Shown in pieces: positions 36,064 through 43,550 of a DNA stretch of 64,000 nucleotides; the first letter of the stretch is position 1, and every line of letters begins with the position of its first letter. The translations under genes were made by a program, and so were the position numbers. Below the pieces are notes generated by a model. The model searched no databases and was not told where the DNA came from. It worked only from the letters and a program-made list of their open reading frames with translations. The stretch lies in the NCBI RefSeq assembly GCF_009659535.1, contig NZ_VJZZ01000002.1:310001-374000 (forward strand), read 5' to 3'. The stretch comes from Aggregicoccus sp. 17bor-14. Its GTDB lineage: Bacteria; Myxococcota; Myxococcia; Myxococcales; Myxococcaceae.

Positions 36064-36666
36064 ATGCCGCAGCTGCCCTGGCCCCTCCGTGATGCGTGGC
36101 TCTCCCGGCTCGTCGTGCGCGCCCAGCGCGGCGACCGGGAGGCCTTCCGCGCGCTCTATCAGGCGCTCTACGCGCCCGTGTCCGGCTACGTGCGCCGCCG
36201 CGTGCCGGCGCGCGCGGATGCGGAGGACGTCATCGGGCAGGTGTTCTTCCGGTTGCTCGAGGGGCTCGCGCGCATCGACCCGAAGCGGGGCAGCGTGCTC
36301 GCCTACGCGCTGCAGGCCGCGCGCAATGCCCTGGTGGACCAGGCGCGCGGGCGTGGCGCGCACGTCTCTGTCCAGGCCTCTGAAGACGAGTCGCTCGCGC
36401 GGGTGGACGGCGCGGCGGGCCCGCTCGAGCAGCTGGTGCAGAGCGAGCAGGAGGCGCGGGTGCGCGCGGAGCTCTCGCGCCTGGACCCGGAGACGCGCGA
36501 GCTGCTCGTGCTGCGCTACGTGGACGGGCTGCGACACCCGGAGATTGCCCAGCTGCTGGGGCTGAGCGAGGCCGCGGTGCGCCAGCGCAGCTCGCGCGCG
36601 GTGCGCGAGCTGCGGGCACGCTTGAACGAGACGGACCCTGCAGGAGCGCTGACCCATGACGGATGA
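36064..36666 (+). CDS. ECF-type RNA polymerase sigma factor
   Basis: A 200-residue sigma factor. Region 2: FRALYQALYAPVSGYVRRRVPARADAEDVIGQVFFRLLEGL. Region 4: LSRLDPETRELLVLRYVDGLRHPEIAQLLGLSEAAVRQRSSRAVRELR. It starts 13 bp after the stop of the exported protein and overlaps the next gene by 11 bp, so the three are one operon. The product of the downstream gene is probably its membrane-bound regulator (anti-sigma). Confidence 0.93.
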   Translation: MPQLPWPLRDAWLSRLVVRAQRGDREAFRALYQALYAPVSGYVRRRVPARADAEDVIGQVFFRLLEGLARIDPKRGSVLAYALQAARNALVDQARGRGAHVSVQASEDESLARVDGAAGPLEQLVQSEQEARVRAELSRLDPETRELLVLRYVDGLRHPEIAQLLGLSEAAVRQRSSRAVRELRARLNETDPAGALTHDG

Positions 36667-37357
36667 CGAGCTGAAGCGCGGCCTGCGCAGCGGACCGCCC
36701 GCGGTGGATCCCGCTGCGGAGACGGCCCACCGCGTGCAGCTGGAGGCGCAGCTGCTGCAGGCGTTCGACAGACAGGCGACCCGCGTGCCCTCGCGGCGCC
36801 CTGCGTGGCTGCGCTATGCGCCGGCGGCCGCGGTGCTGCTGTGCCTCGTCACGGCGACGCAGGTGCCCGCGGGCTACCGGGTGGAGGTGGGCAAGCGCAT
36901 CTCGGTGGTGCTCGCCGAGGACGCCGCACCGCCTCAGCGCCTGGGCGAGCAGGTGGTGGGCGTGCTGCGCGGGCCGGGTGGACGCGTGTTCGAGGTGAAC
37001 CTGCGCATGCTGCGCGGCAGCACGGGCGTGAAGGTGCTGCGCGTGGACGTGTGGGGCGATGCGCTCCCGTCGGACGCCGAGGCGCTCGAGGGACTGCGCG
37101 CGCTGCCGGCCTTGAAGGGAGCGCAGGTGGGCATCGAGCCGCTGCAGGGGCGGGTGCGCGACTCGCTGCTGGGCGCGCTGAGGCACGGGCTGTTCCGCGC
37201 AGGGGCGAGCCCCGAGGAGCGCGCGGCTGCGCGCCAGCGGCTCATCGAGGAGCTGCGGCGGCGAGAGGGCGGTGACGCCGAGGTCGATGTGCAGGTGGAC
37301 GAGCAGGAGGGCAAGGTACGCGTGCAGCAGCGGGTGCGCCGGCGCGCGGGGGAGTAG
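36656..37357 (+). CDS. Single-pass membrane protein, candidate anti-sigma factor
   Basis: A 233-residue protein. A short cytoplasmic N-terminus (MTDDELKRGLRSGPPAVDP) leads to a single helix (LRYAPAAAVLLCLVTATQVPAGY) and a periplasmic domain of about 150 residues. The start of that domain (VFEVNLRMLRGSTGVKVLRVDVWGDALP) resembles the exported protein encoded two genes upstream. The arrangement (cytoplasmic segment, one helix, periplasmic sensor, gene overlapped with an ECF sigma) is that of anti-sigma factors, although the N-terminus is short and lacks a recognised ZAS motif (H-x3-C-x2-C). Confidence 0.7.
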   Translation: MTDDELKRGLRSGPPAVDPAAETAHRVQLEAQLLQAFDRQATRVPSRRPAWLRYAPAAAVLLCLVTATQVPAGYRVEVGKRISVVLAEDAAPPQRLGEQVVGVLRGPGGRVFEVNLRMLRGSTGVKVLRVDVWGDALPSDAEALEGLRALPALKGAQVGIEPLQGRVRDSLLGALRHGLFRAGASPEERAAARQRLIEELRRREGGDAEVDVQVDEQEGKVRVQQRVRRRAGE

Positions 37358-37370
37358 AATTCCGGGGCGC

Positions 37371-37685
37371 ATGCCGATGCCCCAGCTCGAGCGGATCGAC
37401 GACCCCATCGCGGAGGACTGGTGGGGCTACACCACGCCGGATGGCCAGGAGCGCCTCACGCGCATCGTCATCGGCCGGCCGCGCCCCATCCCCGAGGACC
37501 CGAACGGCGACTGGTGCTGCCCGCTCGTGCTCCCCGAGCTCTTTCCCCACGTGGAGTGCGTGGGCGGCGTGGGGCCGGTGGACGCGCTCGCCAACGCCAT
37601 GTCCCTCGTGAAGGTGTTCCAGGACAGCGTGGGCGGCATCACCCCGCGCGCCGCGCCCCCGGCAGGCGTGGAGCAGCCGAGCTGA
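37371..37685 (+). CDS. Small cytoplasmic protein resembling DUF6968
   Basis: A 104-residue protein. The pattern IVIGRPRPIPEDPNGDWCCPLVLPELFPHVECVGGVGPVDALANAMSLVKVF resembles DUF6968, whose members are small soluble proteins often linked to toxin-immunity or unknown loci. It starts 13 bp after the candidate anti-sigma gene, so it may be the fourth gene of that operon. The ATG at 37371 and the one at 37377 are both possible starts. Function unknown. Confidence 0.65.
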   Translation: MPMPQLERIDDPIAEDWWGYTTPDGQERLTRIVIGRPRPIPEDPNGDWCCPLVLPELFPHVECVGGVGPVDALANAMSLVKVFQDSVGGITPRAAPPAGVEQPS

Positions 37686-37701
37686 GGAGCTCTGCTGCTC
37701 G

Positions 37702-38475
37702 TCAGCGCCGCGAGGAGGTCTCCGCGTCGAGCAACTGCGCGATGGCCTGCGCGAAGCCAATCGGGTCGTCTTCGGAGAAGCCATGGCCCGAGCGCTCCAG
37801 CGCGACGACCGGGATACCTGCCTCCGCGACCTGGCGCGCCGTCTCGTGGGTGTTCGCGTCGCTGCGGCCGCCGAGGATGTAGCCGCGGTGTGCCACGGGG
37901 AGTGATGCGAGCCGCGGGATGAGGCCGCGGCCCTCGTGCACGAGCGAGCGCGCGCTGCGATGAAAGGCCACCGGGTCCGCCTGCTCCACCGTGCGGCGGT
38001 AGTGGCCCTCACTCTCCGCAACCCACGCAGGCCACTGCGCGACGAAGTCCTCCTCGCGCATCGCCGCGGCACGCTTGCTGCCCACCGCGTCCTCGGCGCG
38101 CAGGTTCGGCTCGGCGAGTATCAGGGCCTCGGGTGGCGTGCCGCGGCGCACGAGCTCCTCGGCGAGCAGCAGCGCGAGCGTTCCGCCCATGCTGTGGCCG
38201 ATGAGGGCGACAGGCTCCTGCGAGAGCGCTGCGGCCAAAAAGCTCGCGACCTCGCGCAGGTCGTAGCCGAAGTCGTGCGGGCGCGGGCTGAGACCGAAGC
38301 CGGGCAGGTCCAGCCACAGGCTCGCGCGGCCTTTCAGCGCCGGTGCCTCGGCCACCGGCGGCCAGTCGCTGCTCGCCGCGCAGCCCAGCCCGTGCAGGTA
38401 GACGAGGAGCGGGCCTTGGCCCTCGCGGCGGCCGGAGGCGAGCGGAGCGGGGAGGCCGGGGACGGAGAGCGTCAT
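37702..38475 (-). CDS. Alpha/beta hydrolase
   Basis: A 257-residue soluble serine hydrolase. The oxyanion-hole region is VYLHGLGCAAS, the nucleophile elbow LIGHSMGGTLA (Ser), the Asp lies in the segment around GGRSDANTH and the His in RSGHGFSED. All triad elements are present, so it is likely active as an esterase or related enzyme. The ATG at 38475 is chosen; an ATG at 38493 is also in frame. The substrate is unknown. It converges on the DUF6968-like gene with a 16-bp gap. Confidence 0.88.
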   Translation of the reverse strand: MTLSVPGLPAPLASGRREGQGPLLVYLHGLGCAASSDWPPVAEAPALKGRASLWLDLPGFGLSPRPHDFGYDLREVASFLAAALSQEPVALIGHSMGGTLALLLAEELVRRGTPPEALILAEPNLRAEDAVGSKRAAAMREEDFVAQWPAWVAESEGHYRRTVEQADPVAFHRSARSLVHEGRGLIPRLASLPVAHRGYILGGRSDANTHETARQVAEAGIPVVALERSGHGFSEDDPIGFAQAIAQLLDAETSSRR

Positions 38476-38496
38476 GGCGCACAGCTTAGGCAACTT

Positions 38497-38530
38497 CCCT
38501 CACCCCGGCCCTCTCCCAGGAGGAGAGAGG
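38497..38530. repeat. Dispersed palindromic repeat, copy 5 (degenerate right arm)
   Basis: CCCTCACCCCGGCCCTCTCCC (38497-38517) is intact, but the right arm reads AGGAGGAGAGAGG, so the hairpin is imperfect. It lies between two divergently transcribed alpha/beta hydrolase genes. Confidence 0.65.
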
Positions 38531-38579
38531 ACGGCTTCGTCCGTGTTCGTCCACCCCATCAGGCCTAGACTCGAAGGCG

Positions 38580-39383
38580 ATGTCCTCTGGAACCCGCCTC
38601 CTCGTCATCGCGCTCAGCACGCTCGCGCTCGGCTACCTGCTCTTGTGCGTCCTCGTGTGGGCGGGGCAGCGCGCGCTGATGTTCCCCGCGCCTCGCGCCG
38701 CGGTGCCGCTGCCCGGAGGGCGCGGCTATGCGCGGGTGGAGGCGGGCGTGCTGCTGGTGCGCGCGCCGCCGCAGGAGCCCGCGCCCTGGGTGGTGTACTT
38801 CCACGGCAACGGCGAGCAGCTCTCGGACCTCGAGGGCACGGCGGAGGCGCTGCAGGCGCGCGGGCTCGGCTTCCTCGGGGTGGAGTACCCCGGCTACGGC
38901 TGGGCGGGGGGCGCACCCACCGAGGCGGGCCTCTATGCCGCGGGGCGCAGCGCGCTCGCGTGGCTGCAGCGCGAGCGGGGCGTGGGCCCCGAGCGCGTGG
39001 TGCTCCTCGGGCGCTCGCTGGGCTCGGGCGTCGCGGTGCAGCTGGCGCAGGAGGGCCGTTGCGCGCGGCTCGTGCTCGTCTCGCCCTACACGAGCATGGG
39101 CGACATGGCGGCCGCCGTCTTCCCGTGGCTCCCGGGGCGGCTCCTCGTGCGCGACCGCTTCGACTCCCTGAGCAAGGCGGCCGGGCTGCACGTCCCCACG
39201 CTGGTGGTGCACGGCACGCGCGACGAGGTGGTGCCGGTGGCGCAGGGAAGGCGCCTCGCCGCGGCCATTCCCGGCGCGAGCGCGCTGTGGGTGGAGGGCG
39301 CGGGGCACAACGACGTGCTCGAGCGCGGCTGGGGCGGCGCGCAGCCCTTCGAGCGCGTGGTGCAGTTCGCGCGAGGGGACTAG
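38580..39383 (+). CDS. Membrane-anchored alpha/beta hydrolase (ABHD17/YfhR-like)
   Basis: A 267-residue protein with one N-terminal helix (LLVIALSTLALGYLLLCVLVWAGQ) and a periplasm- or cytoplasm-facing hydrolase domain. WVVYFHGNGEQLSDLEG is the oxyanion-hole region, VLLGRSLGSGVAVQLA the nucleophile elbow (Ser), the Asp sits near VVHGTRDEVVP and the His in EGAGHNDVLERG. It belongs to the BEM46/ABHD13/17 group of lipid or protein thioesterases. The stop overlaps the small convergent gene by 4 bp. Confidence 0.88.
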   Translation: MSSGTRLLVIALSTLALGYLLLCVLVWAGQRALMFPAPRAAVPLPGGRGYARVEAGVLLVRAPPQEPAPWVVYFHGNGEQLSDLEGTAEALQARGLGFLGVEYPGYGWAGGAPTEAGLYAAGRSALAWLQRERGVGPERVVLLGRSLGSGVAVQLAQEGRCARLVLVSPYTSMGDMAAAVFPWLPGRLLVRDRFDSLSKAAGLHVPTLVVHGTRDEVVPVAQGRRLAAAIPGASALWVEGAGHNDVLERGWGGAQPFERVVQFARGD

Positions 39384-39697
39384 TGGCCCGAGGCGGCGGA
39401 CGCGCTGAGCTCGTCCACGTCCGAGCCCATCTGCCAGGTGAAGCGGAAGCCCCGCGCGGCGCGGCGCGGTGCGGCATCCGGACCGGGGGCGGCCGGCGCC
39501 ACCGCGCGCGCCTGCGCCGCCCTCCAGCCGAGCACCCCCAGCGCGCCGAGCCCGAGGAGCAGCGGGCTGAGCAGCAGCGCGCGCAGCGTGCGCGGCCGCG
39601 GGGCGCCGAGGCCCCAGAAGCACACGGGCATGAGGAGCGGGACGGTGAGGCGGCTCGAGCCGAGCTGCCGCCGGAGCGTCTTCGAGGAGAGGGCCAT
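39380..39697 (-). CDS. Small membrane protein, unrecognised
   Basis: A 105-residue protein with two hydrophobic segments (LTVPLLMPVCFWGLG and LLLSPLLLGLGALGVLGW) and an Ala/Pro-rich tail. It has no recognised family and no clear ribosome binding site. Codon bias is compatible with coding but not decisive, so it may be a chance frame. It is convergent with the hydrolase and divergent from the DUF4112 gene. Confidence 0.4.
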   Translation of the reverse strand: MALSSKTLRRQLGSSRLTVPLLMPVCFWGLGAPRPRTLRALLLSPLLLGLGALGVLGWRAAQARAVAPAAPGPDAAPRRAARGFRFTWQMGSDVDELSASAASGH

Positions 39698-39788
39698 GAT
39701 CCGCTAACACTGCGGCGCCCCGCGCCTTCTGCCACCCCTCGCCCCGCACGCTTGCCCGCCCAGGGGCGCGGCGCGCTAGCGTGGGCGC

Positions 39789-40253
39789 ATGACCGCTCCC
39801 GACCCCCGGCTCAGGCAGGTGCAGAAGCTCGCGTACCTGCTGGACTCCTCCATCCCGCTGCCCGGCGGCGCCAGCGTGGGCTGGGATGCGATCATCGGCC
39901 TGGTGCCGGGCCTCGGGGACGGGGCGGGCGCCGTGCTCTCCACCTTCATCGTGATGCAGGCCGCGCGGCTCGGCGCCCCGGGCTCGGTGCTGCTGCGCAT
40001 GGTGGGCAACGTGGGAATCGAGGCGCTGGTGGGCGCGGTGCCCTTCCTCGGAGACCTCTTCGACGCGGCCTTCAAGGCGAACGTGCGCAACGTGCGCCTG
40101 CTGGAGCAGCACCTCGCGGCGCCCGGAGCCGCCCGCCGCGCGAGCTTCGGGTGGCTGGTGGGCATCGCGGCGCTGCTGGTGGGCGTGCTGGTGCTCGGCG
40201 CGGTGCTCGCGGTGGTGCTGCTTGCAGCGCTCTGGCGCGCGGTGCGCGGGTAG
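39789..40253 (+). CDS. DUF4112 membrane protein
   Basis: A 154-residue inner-membrane protein matching DUF4112: LRQVQKLAYLLDSSIPLPGG, VGWDAIIGLVPGLGDGAGAVLSTFIVMQAARLG, and VGNVGIEALVGAVPFLGDLFDAAFKANVRNVRLLE. A further hydrophobic helix (LVGIAALLVGVLVLGAVLAVVLLAAL) ends it. The two GLGD/FLGD helical hairpins are characteristic. Function of the family unknown. It converges with the ECF sigma gene, with only a 3-bp gap. Confidence 0.9.
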   Translation: MTAPDPRLRQVQKLAYLLDSSIPLPGGASVGWDAIIGLVPGLGDGAGAVLSTFIVMQAARLGAPGSVLLRMVGNVGIEALVGAVPFLGDLFDAAFKANVRNVRLLEQHLAAPGAARRASFGWLVGIAALLVGVLVLGAVLAVVLLAALWRAVRG

Positions 40254-40256
40254 GGC

Positions 40257-40958
40257 TCAGGCGATGCGGCGCAGCACGGCGGCCACCACGCGGTCGCAGC
40301 GGCTGGCGTGGAAGGCGAAGAGCTCGCCCGCGGCGGCGCCCGCGCGCGCGTAGAGCGCCTCGCGCAGCAGGGCGCGGGCGCGGTGCAGGCGCGTGCGCAC
40401 CGACTCCTCGCTCACCCCCAGGCTCTCGGCGGCCTCGGCGGTGCTCATTCCCTCCACGTCGCGCAGCACGAAGGCGGTGCGGCAGCCGGGCGGCAGCGTG
40501 TCCACCGCGCCCTCCAGCAGCTCGCGCAGCTCGCGCGCCTGGGCGGCGTCCTCCGGCGAGGGACGGGACGTGTCGGACGCGTGCATGGCGGGGGACTCCT
40601 CGGGCTGCTGCGGGTCGTTCTCCAGCGTCAGGTCCACCTGCGGCAGGCGGCGGCGCAGGCGCATCAGCGCCTCGTTGATCGCGATGCGGGTGAGCCAGGT
40701 GGACAGGCGCGCCTCGGCGCGGAAGGTGTGCAGGTGGGTGAAGGCGCGCACGTAGGCGTCCTGCATCGCGTCCTCGGCCTCGCTCTCGTCGCGCAGCAGG
40801 CTGCGCACGGCGCGGTACAGGCGCGCGTTGTGCCGGCGCATCACCAGCTCGAAGAGCTGCGGCTCGCCCGCGCGGATGCGCGCCACGAGCTCGGTGTCGC
40901 TCAGCTCGCTGCTCAGCGCGCTGGCCGGCGGCAGGGGTCGGAGGGGGAGGGGGTCCAT
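40257..40958 (-). CDS. ECF-type RNA polymerase sigma factor (RpoE-like)
   Basis: A 233-residue sigma factor. Region 2: LFELVMRRHNARLYRAVRSLLRDESEAEDAMQDAYVRAFTHLHTFRAEARLSTWLTRIAINEALM. Region 4: LPPGCRTAFVLRDVEGMSTAEAAESLGVSEESVRTRLHRARALLREAL. The linker is long and acidic, and a short C-terminal extension (FAFHASRCDRVVAAVLRRIA) follows region 4. The ATG at 40958 is used; an ATG at 41012 is in frame. No anti-sigma gene is adjacent. The preceding MarR gene ends 81 bp upstream on the same strand. Confidence 0.93.
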   Translation of the reverse strand: MDPLPLRPLPPASALSSELSDTELVARIRAGEPQLFELVMRRHNARLYRAVRSLLRDESEAEDAMQDAYVRAFTHLHTFRAEARLSTWLTRIAINEALMRLRRRLPQVDLTLENDPQQPEESPAMHASDTSRPSPEDAAQARELRELLEGAVDTLPPGCRTAFVLRDVEGMSTAEAAESLGVSEESVRTRLHRARALLREALYARAGAAAGELFAFHASRCDRVVAAVLRRIA

Positions 40959-41039
40959 GGCGAGGCCTCGGGTGAAGAGGAGCTCCGGTGCTCCGATGCG
41001 CGAGGATGCCACGGCGTGACATGGCCCTGCAGGGTGCCC

Positions 41040-41582
41040 CTAGTACGCGTGGGCGCCGCCGCTGCGGGCGTCGTCCGCGTCGTCCTCGCGCGCCTGGGCC
41101 CGGCGGTGCGCCTCCACCAGCTGCTCGAGCAGCCCGAGCAGCAGCCCCCGCGCGCCCGCGTCCAGCGGCTGGAGTACCGCGGCGAGCCGGCGCTGCACCC
41201 AGCGGTCGGCCTCCTCCGCCGCCGCGCGCCCGGCCTCCGTGAGGCGCAGGCAGAGCAGGCGGCGGTTGCGCACGTTGCGCTCGCGCAGCACCAGGCCGTG
41301 CTCCTCCATGGAGTCGATGAGCCGGGTGGTGCGCGGCACCGGGATGCCCATGCGCCCGGCGAGCACGTTCACGCTCACCGCCCCCTCGCAGCGCAGCCAC
41401 CAGGCGGCCTCGAGGTGCAGCGGCTCGAGCTGGGGGTGCGGCAGCTCCAGCAGCGGATTGCCCAGCGTGCCCAGCCGGGTGCCGTCCACCAGCAGCTGGC
41501 GCAGCCGCGCTACGAGGATGCGCAGCTCTCCGGGCACTTCCTCCGGGATGCTCGGAACGCCGTGCTGTGTCGTGCTCGCCAT
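41040..41582 (-). CDS. MarR-family transcriptional regulator
   Basis: A 180-residue winged-helix protein. Recognition part: HLEAAWWLRCEGAVSVNVLAGRMGIPVPRTTRLIDSMEEHGLVLRER, wing: NVRNRRLLCLRLTEAGR. The N-terminal helices (VPGELRILVARLRQLLVDGTRLG) mediate dimerisation. The ATG at 41582 gives a family-like start (MASTTQHGVPS). It lies upstream of the ECF sigma factor on the same strand and is divergent from the ketosynthase across a 395-bp gap. Confidence 0.88.
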   Translation of the reverse strand: MASTTQHGVPSIPEEVPGELRILVARLRQLLVDGTRLGTLGNPLLELPHPQLEPLHLEAAWWLRCEGAVSVNVLAGRMGIPVPRTTRLIDSMEEHGLVLRERNVRNRRLLCLRLTEAGRAAAEEADRWVQRRLAAVLQPLDAGARGLLLGLLEQLVEAHRRAQAREDDADDARSGGAHAY

Positions 41583-41977
41583 CTCGCCCCCAGAGGCTCT
41601 GCTGGGCGCACGCCGGCCGTGCGCTGCGGCGCAGGCCCGTCCTGCTGGCCTCTCGAGGCTGAAACGGACGAACGCGCGTGCTGTATCGGGCGGGGCGCTC
41701 GCGCGCGCCGCTGCGGCGCGCGGCCGCCCCACGCACGGACAGGGGATGCACGCGACCGCCTCGCAGTGACCTCGCGCGCGGCCCGCTAGCGGGCGCGGTA
41801 GGACGGCGCGCACGGCCCCTGTTTACGCCGCGTTGCGCCGTCCTGGAGGGCGGGCGCCCTCGCCCCTGCCCGGCTCCTCCCCAGCCAGGGGCCGCAGAAG
41901 AGGGGAGACAGCGCCGGCTTTCTTCGTCACGATGGCGGGCCGTTTCCGTGCACTGGACGACGGATGAGGAGGACTGC
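41583..41977. other. 395-bp gap between MarR and ketosynthase genes
   Basis: No gene supported. GCCCGCTAGCGGGC at 41781-41794 is a perfect 14-bp palindrome without a loop and could be a binding site. A purine-rich GAGGAG at 41966-41971 serves the ketosynthase start. No clear -35/-10 pair was seen. Confidence 0.5.
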
Positions 41978-43546
41978 GTGCGCAGGGTGGGAATCTTTGG
42001 CTGGGGCGTCGTGGCACCGCGTTCGCCGAACGTGGAGGCTTTCGAGCGCAACCTCGCGGAGGGCGGCAGCTGGCTGTCGGCCTTCGAGGGCTTCGGCCCG
42101 AGCAACTTCCTCGTGGGCAACCCGCAGTTCGACCTCGCCGACTACAAGCCGTGGATCGACGCGCGCTTTCCCCCCACGCGCTTCGCGCAGCTGGGCAAGA
42201 AGATGGGGATGCCGGCGCAGATGGCGATCGGCGCCTTCATCCAGTCGCTCGCGCAGAACCCGGGGCTGGAGGCGGAGCTGCAGGCGCTCGGCACCCAGGC
42301 GCACGTGTACGTGGGCAGCGGGCTCGGGGACCTGAACACCACCTACGAGGCCACGCTCGCCCTGCACCGCGCCCAGCGCCGCTGGGACCGCTTCTGGGCG
42401 GACCCGCAGCGCAACAGCGCGCTCGCCGCCTGGCGCGCCCTGCCGCCCGAGGCGCGCACCGCGGCCGGCGGCCCCCCGGCGCCCGAGGACGCGCCGGACG
42501 CCGAGCGCGAGGAGGCGGAGGAGGCCTTCTGGCACCACTGGGCCGCGCGCAGCCCGCAGCTGCAGGAGTACCTCTCGGAGCTGCGCGAGATCGAGAGCCT
42601 CGGGGTGGAGGGTGACGTGGAGAGCGCGAAGCTCGCCGTCATCAAGGAGAAGCGCACCCGCACCGCGCGCCTGCAGAAGAAGTGGGAGGCGCCCGAGCCG
42701 CCCTGGGCCGCGGTGAGCCCGAACCTCCTGTGGAACATCCACAACGGGGGCGCGGCGCAGATCTCCATGATGGGCAAGATCACCGGCGCCACCTTCGCGC
42801 CCGTGGCCGCCTGCTCCACCTTCGGCTACTCGCTGAAGCTGGGCATGAACGCCATCGCGCTGGGCGAGGCGAAGGCGGTGGTCATCGGGGCCGCCGACCC
42901 GCCTCCGCACGCGCTCACCGTGGGCGGCTTCTACAGCGCGCGCGTGCTCGCGGCCACCGGCGTGTCCAAGCCGCTCACCGACCTGCGCGGCACGCACGTG
43001 GCCGGCGGCGCCGCGGTGTGGGTGCTGGGCGACTACGAGCACATGACGGCGCGCGGCTTCAAGCCGCTGGGCATGGAGCCGCTCGCGGTGGGCCTGTCCT
43101 CGGACGCGGACCACATCATCACCCCGTCCAAGGAGGGCCCCACCGCCGCGATGCACCTGGCGATGAGCCAGGCGCACGTGCGTCCCGAGGAGGTGGCGAG
43201 CTGGGACCTGCACGCTACCGCCACCCCGGGAGACCACCTGGAGGTGCAGACCCTGCGCGAGAGCCTGCCCGAGCACGTGCTCGTCACCGCGCGCAAGGGC
43301 ACCTTCGGCCACGGCATGGGCGTGTGCGGCGGCTGGGAGCTCACGGCCCAGTACATGGGCTTCGCGCGCGGCGCGCTGATGCCCACCCCGCTGCAGGAGG
43401 GCGAGCTCAACCCGGAGATCCGCAAGGTGCACGAGCGCTTCGTGTACGCGGGCGGCGCCAAGGCCCCGGTGGGCGTGGCGGGCAAGATGTCCATGGGCGT
43501 GGGCGGCACCAACGCGTGCGTGCTCAGCCGCCCCTGGAAGGGGTAG
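41978..43546 (+). CDS. Stand-alone beta-ketoacyl synthase with a large insertion
   Basis: A 522-residue KAS-II-type thiolase-fold enzyme. The catalytic Cys279 (AACSTFGYS), His412 (DLHATATPGD) and His445 (GTFGHGMGVCGG) are present, so it should condense acyl chains with malonyl thioesters. In FabF the Cys lies near position 163; here about 115 extra residues, rich in charged helices (AEREEAEEAFWHHWAARSPQLQEYLSEL), separate strand beta-3 from the Cys. No ACP, ketoreductase or acyltransferase is adjacent. The GTG at 41978 follows GAGGAG. It could be a specialised lipid or secondary-metabolite synthase. Confidence 0.88.
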   Translation: MRRVGIFGWGVVAPRSPNVEAFERNLAEGGSWLSAFEGFGPSNFLVGNPQFDLADYKPWIDARFPPTRFAQLGKKMGMPAQMAIGAFIQSLAQNPGLEAELQALGTQAHVYVGSGLGDLNTTYEATLALHRAQRRWDRFWADPQRNSALAAWRALPPEARTAAGGPPAPEDAPDAEREEAEEAFWHHWAARSPQLQEYLSELREIESLGVEGDVESAKLAVIKEKRTRTARLQKKWEAPEPPWAAVSPNLLWNIHNGGAAQISMMGKITGATFAPVAACSTFGYSLKLGMNAIALGEAKAVVIGAADPPPHALTVGGFYSARVLAATGVSKPLTDLRGTHVAGGAAVWVLGDYEHMTARGFKPLGMEPLAVGLSSDADHIITPSKEGPTAAMHLAMSQAHVRPEEVASWDLHATATPGDHLEVQTLRESLPEHVLVTARKGTFGHGMGVCGGWELTAQYMGFARGALMPTPLQEGELNPEIRKVHERFVYAGGAKAPVGVAGKMSMGVGGTNACVLSRPWKG

Positions 43547-43550
43547 TCGC

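Noticed and set aside
39380-39697. Full confidence for the 105-residue minus-strand gene
   Set aside because: It has hydrophobic segments but no ribosome binding site or family, so it was kept only as a low-confidence gene.
41860-41935. Possible further copy of the dispersed palindromic repeat in the MarR-ketosynthase gap
   Set aside because: The sequence is similar in style (pyrimidine-rich then purine-rich) but lacks the CCCTCTCCC/GGGAGAGGG arms, so it was not counted.
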